Shown here: positions 63,136-64,000 of the stretch, piece after piece | How the letters are laid out: each line of letters begins with the position of its first letter | Position numbering within the stretch: the first letter of the stretch is position 1 | From: Prorocentrum cordatum | Taxonomy: Eukaryota > Sar > Dinophyceae > Prorocentrales > Prorocentraceae | Assembly (NCBI GenBank): GCA_963575745.1 | Contig: CAUYUJ010017649.1 | Location: 248,501 to 312,500 of the forward strand | Direction: 5' to 3' | Length of the DNA: 64,000 bases | The notes under the pieces: generated by a model | Databases searched by the model: none | What the model was told of the DNA's origin: nothing | Seen by the model: only the letters and a program-made list of their open reading frames with translations | Made by a program: the position numbers and the translations under genes

Positions 63136-63970
63136 TCACCACTTCCCGCAAACATCCTTCTGCTTAGGTCCTGGTTTGTCCATGTCGTCGTCGTCGTCCT
63201 CGATGGCTCCCTTGTTGCCTCCACCCCTCCTCAGGGACATCAGCCATTTAATAATTGGACCATCCTGGCTGTGCACGTCCGCGATCTGCAGAGACTTCGA
63301 CGCTGCATCTCGGTTGGGCGCGCACCATTCTATCACCGACGCCAGGGCCACCTTGAACTTCGCGGCGTCCGCGTTCACGCTGTCGGAGCGCATTGCGCCC
63401 CATGCCCATGGGCGGCCCTCCTTGGGAGGTCGGTGCGTCGACTTCATCCGAAAAAATAATGTCTTCACTTAAGCTACCACCAAGCCGGCTAACCATCATA
63501 CTCTTGGCCGGCGCATCGGTTGGCACAGCTTTGTCCAGCTCGCCCATGAGGTGCGCGAAGATGAGGGGGCACTGGAAGCCAAGCGGGCGCGGAGCAATCG
63601 GTGGTGCCGCCTGCTGAGACGACTTGGCCGCCGCCTCGATGGCCTTGAAGTGCTCGCCATGGCGGGTCTGCTCTCCAGCTCGGCTCGCGTCTCGCAGCTG
63701 CTCCACTATTTGCCCTTCCCCGTCGCCTCGAACGAGAAATACAAACGAAGACTGATCTTCCGAAAGGTGTATGGATCTCTCGTGTTGCGCTAGCACATCC
63801 TCGATGGCTCTCCATCGGTTGTGGATCAAACCAATCTTGCCTTTGCCCCGCCCTTCCCCTTCTGGCCCTTTCTGCCCACCCCATCTCCCGCAGCATGACG
63901 TGCAGCGGCCAACCCCGCCCGCCATTGCCGCCGAACGCGATGTAGGCCACCAGGAAGACCAGGGGGCCAA
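63136..63970 (-). pseudogene. Unrecognised gene with one frameshift
   Basis: Two minus frames appear to form one protein. The upstream part (63970 down to about 63400) includes GKGKIGLIHNRWRAIEDVLA, SFVFLVRGDGEGQIVEQLRD, GFQCPLIFAHLMGELDKAVP and SRLGGSLSEDIIFSDEVDAP. The downstream part (about 63400 to 63136) includes MRSDSVNADAAKFKVALASV, IEWCAPNRDAASKSLQIADV and SQDGPIIKWLMSLRRGG, with an acidic then basic tail and a stop at 63138-63136. The frames meet around ATGGGGCGCAATG (63392-63404), where a one-base change is needed. The composition is strongly protein-like. No family recognised; it may be a retroelement-associated or host protein. A sequencing error in a G run is an alternative to true inactivation. 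Further 5' sequence may lie beyond the window. Confidence 0.55.
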
Positions 63971-64000
63971 AGGAGAGGGCTGAGCGCTGCATCTGGGAGC

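Overview
The window reads as nuclear DNA of a dinoflagellate, in style close to a Prorocentrum/Symbiodinium-type genome. The base composition is GC-rich. Two degenerate copies of the dinoflagellate spliced leader lie on the 5' side of coding sequences (569-589 and 51661-51711, both reading leftward). Introns carry GC donors and mobile-element-like bodies. A U6 snRNA gene is present at 55703-55806. Retroelements are abundant, and most of the sequence is simple-sequence or satellite repeat. All host coding segments I can recognise lie on the minus strand. No bacterial-type operons, CRISPR arrays or viral replication modules were seen.

Layout. 1-0.6 kb: intronless 5' part of ribosomal protein eS8 with a relict spliced leader. 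0.6-7.7 kb: gene-poor repeats, including a mirror-symmetric satellite at 4.4-5.3 kb. 7.8-13.1 kb: several minus-strand exons, two clearly coiled-coil, separated by short inverted-repeat elements that sit against 3' splice sites (introner-like). 13.2-16.1 kb: more such elements, two with clean target-site duplications, and one possible exon. 16.3-33.1 kb: a large compound repeat region of three satellite families (called A, B, C here) joined by conserved junctions and arranged in inverted pairs. Inside it sits a full-length Copia-type LTR retrotransposon (19831-26643). Two LINE-like fragments also interrupt it. 33.5-34.7 kb: a GT14-type glycosyltransferase with an intron that is itself an introner-like element. 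35-43 kb: microsatellites, a tandem repeat, and a coiled-coil terminal exon. 43.0-44.1 kb: a leucine-rich-repeat gene with a GC-AG intron. 46.6-51.7 kb: a degenerate minus-strand chimera, LINE-like in its upstream half and Copia-like in its downstream half, headed by tandem relict spliced leaders. 51.7-63.1 kb: minisatellites, U6 snRNA, a 179-bp satellite and an AT-rich satellite. 63.1-64 kb: an unrecognised frameshifted gene.

Main points of interest. (1) The Copia element has nearly identical LTRs and a perfect 5-bp target duplication, yet its gag-pro frame is interrupted by several stops and its integrase lacks the first catalytic region. It also carries a cytosine-methyltransferase-like domain and an extra 212-codon ORF overlapping the end of pol. 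(2) Satellite blocks are repeatedly arranged as palindromes. (3) At least two element families look like intron-generating transposons. Annotation rests on reading motifs by eye; no database search was possible.
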